From an uncultured Helicobacter sp. (lineage in GTDB: Bacteria > Campylobacterota > Campylobacteria > Campylobacterales > Helicobacteraceae), in contig NZ_CALERY010000028.1 of the NCBI RefSeq assembly GCF_937906905.1, positions 1 to 17,863 of the forward strand: a stretch of 17,863 bases of DNA, in the 5' to 3' direction. The notes below the pieces were generated by a model that made no database searches, was not told the origin of the DNA, and was given only the letters and a program-made list of their open reading frames with translations. Of the stretch, positions 14,761 to 17,863 are shown in pieces. A program made the translations under genes and the position numbers. How positions within the stretch are numbered: the stretch's first letter is position 1; each line of letters starts with the position of its first letter.

Positions 14761-16740
14761 ATACAAGCAACACACAAAAAGATTTACAAATAATTGCGCA
14801 TATAGACAAACTACTTGAGGGCGTAAATATAGCTATGCTAGGAGATCATAAGCTATTTATCCACAAAGAAAATGACTCCATAAAAGTGTATGACTCTATC
14901 TGCCCACATCAAGGAGCAATCTTGCATTGCGATAGCACAAATGCAGGCGACAATACAATACTCCCACAAGGCGCAAAACCATGCCAAGAAATCTATTGCA
15001 AAGTGCATAATTGGCGTTTTGATGCGCAAAGTGGTAATGCCCTTAACCTAAACGCAAAGCTTATCGAACTTGAAGCGCATAGAGACTCTAAAGGCAATAT
15101 TGCTATATACGCACCAGCCTTACACTCTAGTGTCGCCCCTGCTACTACGGGGGGGGGGGACACTTAAAAACAAAACTCATTGTAAATATATAAACCCACA
15201 TATCAAAATCACTCTGCATGGGCATGCTACTTTAGAATTTTGCTATAAAAATTTTAGCTTATTGTGCGACCCATGGCTTGTAGGCTATGCCTTTTTTGGC
15301 GCATGGCGCACCTACCCAAATCCAATAATAAAGCCAAGTGAATTAAAACCAAATGCGATATACATCTCACATGAGCATAGCGATCATTTTCATCCAGAAA
15401 CTCTCAAGTATTTTGATACCAAACTGCCAATTTACATTCCAGCCTTTCCCAATGGGCGGCTAGAACAAAAACTGCACGACTTGGGGTTTTGTAATGTTAT
15501 TGTGCTACCTTTTGGTAAGCGAGTAGAGATTGCACAAGAGTGTTTTATTACCATTTATGAGCCAGCATCTTTATGGAATGACTCCCAAATGCTTCTTGAA
15601 ATAGATTCTTTCACAATCCTTAATATCAATGATGCAGGCATAAATCACCGGATCCTACAAGCAATAGGTAGCGTCGATATGCTATGTGCGAGCTTTTCAC
15701 CAGGGGCTAGCGGCTATCCAGCCACTTATACACACTTAAGCGATAAACAAAAAATAAGCATTTATGAAAAAAGTAGGGTTGCTACTTTGGAAATGCTACA
15801 ACAAGCCTGCAAACTTTATAGTGCTGCTTATTTTCTTCCTTTTGCTTCACATTTTATTTTAAACCATCCAAAGCATTTGTGCTACTTAGAACTTGTGCGT
15901 AAAAACACAATTTATGATGTAGAAAATTTCTTCAATACTCAGCAACACAATACGACCAAAGTTATAGCCTTGCTTGCAGGTGATACATGGACGGCAGACA
16001 CAGATACTATACAAAGGCAACATAGAAATACCAACACCTATGAAAAGCGGGTGATACAAAAATTTATTACCGAACATTTTAATGAATCTGAGTTTAACAT
16101 GTATTATCCCAACAAACAACAATATGTCTTTGACAAGACAAAGGTGCAAGAGTATTTTATGAATCTAAACGCTATCCCTGAAATAGCCTTTTGCGAAGAT
16201 ATGAGTGTGAGCATATATCCAGATTCCAATGCAGAGCTAGCTTTTTCTTTTTGTATCACAAATGGAAAATTATGCATGCTTGATTTTCTTGCCGCTTCGC
16301 CAAATTTGACCATCAATATTCCTAGTGAAATACTTATGTATATCGTTATACACAACGAGTCGTGGGACGAAGCTACAATCGGCTATTGGTGTGAGTGCAG
16401 TAGAAATCCAGACATATATCATGCAGAATTTTGGCGTATGCTCCAAGCCCCATATTATCTTAAGTCAACCACCACAAAGCATTTACGAACAAGCGCTATA
16501 GGCACGCAAAGCACCATTGCAGATGTGCTAGAAAACCTAGGTGAGCAAGGACATAAGATTCTGGCTCGTTATGGCTTATACTGCCTAAGCTGCGATAAAG
16601 CGGTAATGGAAAGTATTGAACTGGCATGCAAAAAGCATGGGATAGATACACTCAAGATGAACAGAATGGTAAGGGAATTGCAAGCACATGATATGTCTAA
16701 CTATTCTCACATATCAATATGGACCAGCTTACATAGGTGA
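14757..16740 (+). CDS. CMP-N-acetylneuraminate hydroxylase (CMAH) homologue, phase-variable, OFF here, with DUF1858-like tail
   Basis: Predicted to convert CMP-Neu5Ac to CMP-Neu5Gc. The first frame (14757-15167) is a Rieske domain: CPH (Cys49, His51) and CKVH (Cys81, His84). It stops just after a G11 run (15149-15159). The second frame runs from the tract to 16740 and is a metallo-beta-lactamase-like domain. Removing one G (or adding two) fuses them into 660 aa with no stop. Animal CMAH landmarks follow in order: CDPWLVGYAF, IYISHEHSDHFHPETL (His205, His207, Asp209, His210), VIVLPFG, TILNINDA, GASGYPATYTH, LPFASHFILNHP and SRNPDIYHAEFW. A tail at about 591-646 has GLYCLSCDKA (Cys609, Cys612) and resembles DUF1858. 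GC is lower than in the neighbours. The start overlaps neuA as ATGA. Enzyme activity is inferred. Confidence 0.88.
15149..15159 (+). repeat. G11 phase-variation tract between Rieske and MBL-fold halves of the CMAH homologue
   Basis: Eleven consecutive G residues at the join of the two domains. With 11 G translation ends 8 bases after the run (TAA 15165-15167). With 10 or 13 G it continues as TGGGTLKNK into the second domain. The tract thus behaves as an ON/OFF switch for the full enzyme. Confidence 0.9.
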
Positions 16741-16744
16741 ACAT

Positions 16745-16780
16745 AATACCATCACCTTTGGTATTTTTAATATTTTTTAT
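16745..16780 (+). terminator. Rho-independent terminator of the sialic-acid operon
   Basis: AATACCA (16745-16751) and TGGTATT (16759-16765) form a 7-bp stem with a 7-base loop, starting 5 bases after the last stop codon. T-rich sequence (TTT, then ATATTTTTTATT) follows at once. Position and form fit the end of the cst-neuBC-cgtA-neuA-CMAH transcript. Confidence 0.7.
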
Positions 16781-17188
16781 TGTATGAATATTATATTAAA
16801 TCTTGTAATTTTATTTTAAAACTAACCATTAACGATTATGCCGAAACCAGATCCCGGACTACAATGCTACATCATCGATCTTTACTCTCTAGTTTTAACC
16901 GCCAGTGGAGAGAAAATCACTATCAACTTACACTTTCATATATAATAAAAATGCTCCAAATCTCCAGCTTCAGGTTTCAAATCTATCTCAAAGCCCATAC
17001 CAAAATTCATATCAAGCTTCATATAAAATGCATTAAACAATGCTCCTAGGTTTATCTTAGCCATATAAAAGCATGTTTTCATGTCCTAGCTAAATCAGCT
17101 CTTTAGCACGAGTGAAAAGCCCATCAATAGTTAGACTTATCTCGGCCCACTCCCCGCTTTATGATGTGGAAAATTTTAGCTAATCTCG

Positions 17189-17398
17189 CTAGGCTAGATT
17201 CTGGCTCTTGGTTTGTTGTTTCGCTGCATTTTTGCATTTCTCACACTCCCGTATTGCTTTTACATCTTTGACAAATGCACCCATTATAAATAGAAACAAA
17301 ATCACATCGCACAAGATCGCAATAATTAAAATATAAATACAATTAGGCAGGATCCAACAAGCAAAAGAATAAAAGCACCCCCAAACAATCCCTAACAA
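17189..17398 (-). CDS. Hypothetical small membrane protein
   Basis: Not recognised. A 69-residue minus-strand frame, starting at TTG 17398 directly after an in-frame TAA. About 43 very hydrophobic residues (roughly 1-43), enough for two membrane helices, are followed by a charged tail with CEKCKNAAKQQ. No clear ribosome site is visible and the start codon is weak. It could be a real small membrane protein, or the membrane part of a larger gene broken by frameshifts, since protein-like frames continue downstream at 17090-17200. Confidence 0.3.
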   Translation of the reverse strand: MLGIVWGCFYSFACWILPNCIYILIIAILCDVILFLFIMGAFVKDVKAIRECEKCKNAAKQQTKSQNLA

Positions 17399-17496
17399 TT
17401 AAACATAAATAAAAACACACCAAAAAAATACAAGCAATTAACGCATAAAAATAAAAAACAATCACATAAACGACTCTAGATCTCAATAACAAACAT

Positions 17497-17518
17497 AGAA
17501 AATCCTTGTGGATTTTCT
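17497..17518. repeat. Perfect intergenic hairpin
   Basis: AGAAAATCC (17497-17505), a TTGT loop, and GGATTTTCT (17510-17518): a 9-bp perfect stem, followed by CGCAACGACAG. It has no T tract beyond the stem, so it is not an obvious terminator. It may be one copy of a dispersed intergenic element; no second copy is visible here. Confidence 0.5.
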
Positions 17519-17863
17519 CGCAACGACAGAGAAAAGGGCATTGCTACTAGAATCCACTTTCACACTAGAATCCGCGTTTTACAATGCTTGGTTTATCTAG
17601 CAACGATTCTAGGTATTTGTAAGGGGTATTATGAAGCATACATTAAGCAGCACAAACAACACATACAAGAACAAAGCAATAGAAACAAGCAACACATACA
17701 CACAAAAAATCAAACTCAACAGGAATGATAAAAACACAAAAAGTAACAACTAAAAATAAAAGATGCCAACAAGCATACATATAAAAAGTGAAACGAAGTA
17801 TTAAGCAGAAACAATCTCCCTTATCCCTGCATCGACCTACATTCCCACACCTGAAAGATGCAG

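Larger units (their letters stand above)
16781..17863. other. AT-rich, mostly non-coding tail with decayed-looking frames
   Basis: No gene here is recognised with confidence. The segment holds a 48-residue minus-strand frame (16936-17082), two adjoining minus-strand protein-like pieces in different frames (17090-17158 and just above 17161), and a small membrane-protein frame (17189-17398). It also holds a hairpin (17497-17518) and a 40-residue A-rich plus-strand frame with a ribosome site (17631-17753). From about 17400 to the end the plus strand is strikingly A/C-rich and poor in G. No tRNA, rRNA or CRISPR was seen. Confidence 0.45.

Noticed and set aside
14757..16740. Two independent genes: a Rieske ferredoxin and an MBL-fold hydrolase
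   Set aside because: The combined order and motifs match CMAH end to end, the frames meet at a G tract, and the second frame has no ribosome site or native start of its own. An error in the counted G number is possible but would not change the gene's identity.
16780..17049. 89-residue plus-strand frame after the operon
   Set aside because: It starts at the tail of the terminator, has no ribosome site, and its composition looks random; the minus strand reads more like protein here.
1..17863. CRISPR array, tRNA, rRNA, insertion sequence or prophage
   Set aside because: No spaced direct repeats, clover-leaf segments, transposase motifs or phage genes were seen on either strand.

Overview
The window looks like the chromosome of an enterohepatic-type Helicobacter. 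The metK 3' end and the AhpC/TsaA-type peroxiredoxin read like Helicobacter proteins, and the sialic-acid genes read like Campylobacter jejuni lipooligosaccharide (LOS) genes. GC is about 45% in the core genes by eye, and the word GATTCT/AGAATC is strongly over-represented. The species is not decided from sequence alone.

Layout. 1-233: 3' end of metK (+). 234-784: gap with a hairpin. 785-3602 (-): assT (periplasmic arylsulfate sulfotransferase) followed by an outer-membrane beta-barrel gene, probably one operon. 3842-5866 (-): AAA+ ATPase. 6066-6662 (-): 2-Cys peroxiredoxin with a Fur/PerR-like palindrome upstream. 6794-8472 (-): LysE/ArgO-type exporter overlapping a DUF2400/TIGR02757 gene by ATGA. 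8572-9726 (+): outer-membrane phospholipase A. 9742-16780 (+): sialic-acid/LOS operon. 16781-17863: AT-rich and mostly non-coding, with small or decayed frames.

The main discovery is the operon at 9742-16780: GT42 sialyltransferase (cst), neuB, neuC, cgtA, neuA, and finally a homologue of animal CMP-Neu5Ac hydroxylase (CMAH). NeuC makes ManNAc, NeuB makes Neu5Ac, and NeuA makes CMP-Neu5Ac. The CMAH-like enzyme would convert this to CMP-Neu5Gc, and the Cst and CgtA transferases would build a ganglioside-like (GM3/GM2-type) LOS terminus. This predicts a bacterium that can put Neu5Gc, or switch between Neu5Ac and Neu5Gc, on a host-mimicking glycan.

The operon carries four long G/C homopolymers typical of contingency loci. 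G26 fills the -35 region upstream of an extended -10. C13 in cst is out of frame here (OFF). G10 in cgtA is in frame (ON). G11 in the CMAH-like gene is out of frame (OFF, splitting the Rieske part from the metallo-beta-lactamase-fold part). One C more or two fewer restores cst; one G fewer or two more restores the hydroxylase. The hydroxylase also has a C-terminal DUF1858-like CxxC domain that I do not know from animal CMAH. Homology calls rest on remembered family sequences; no search was run.
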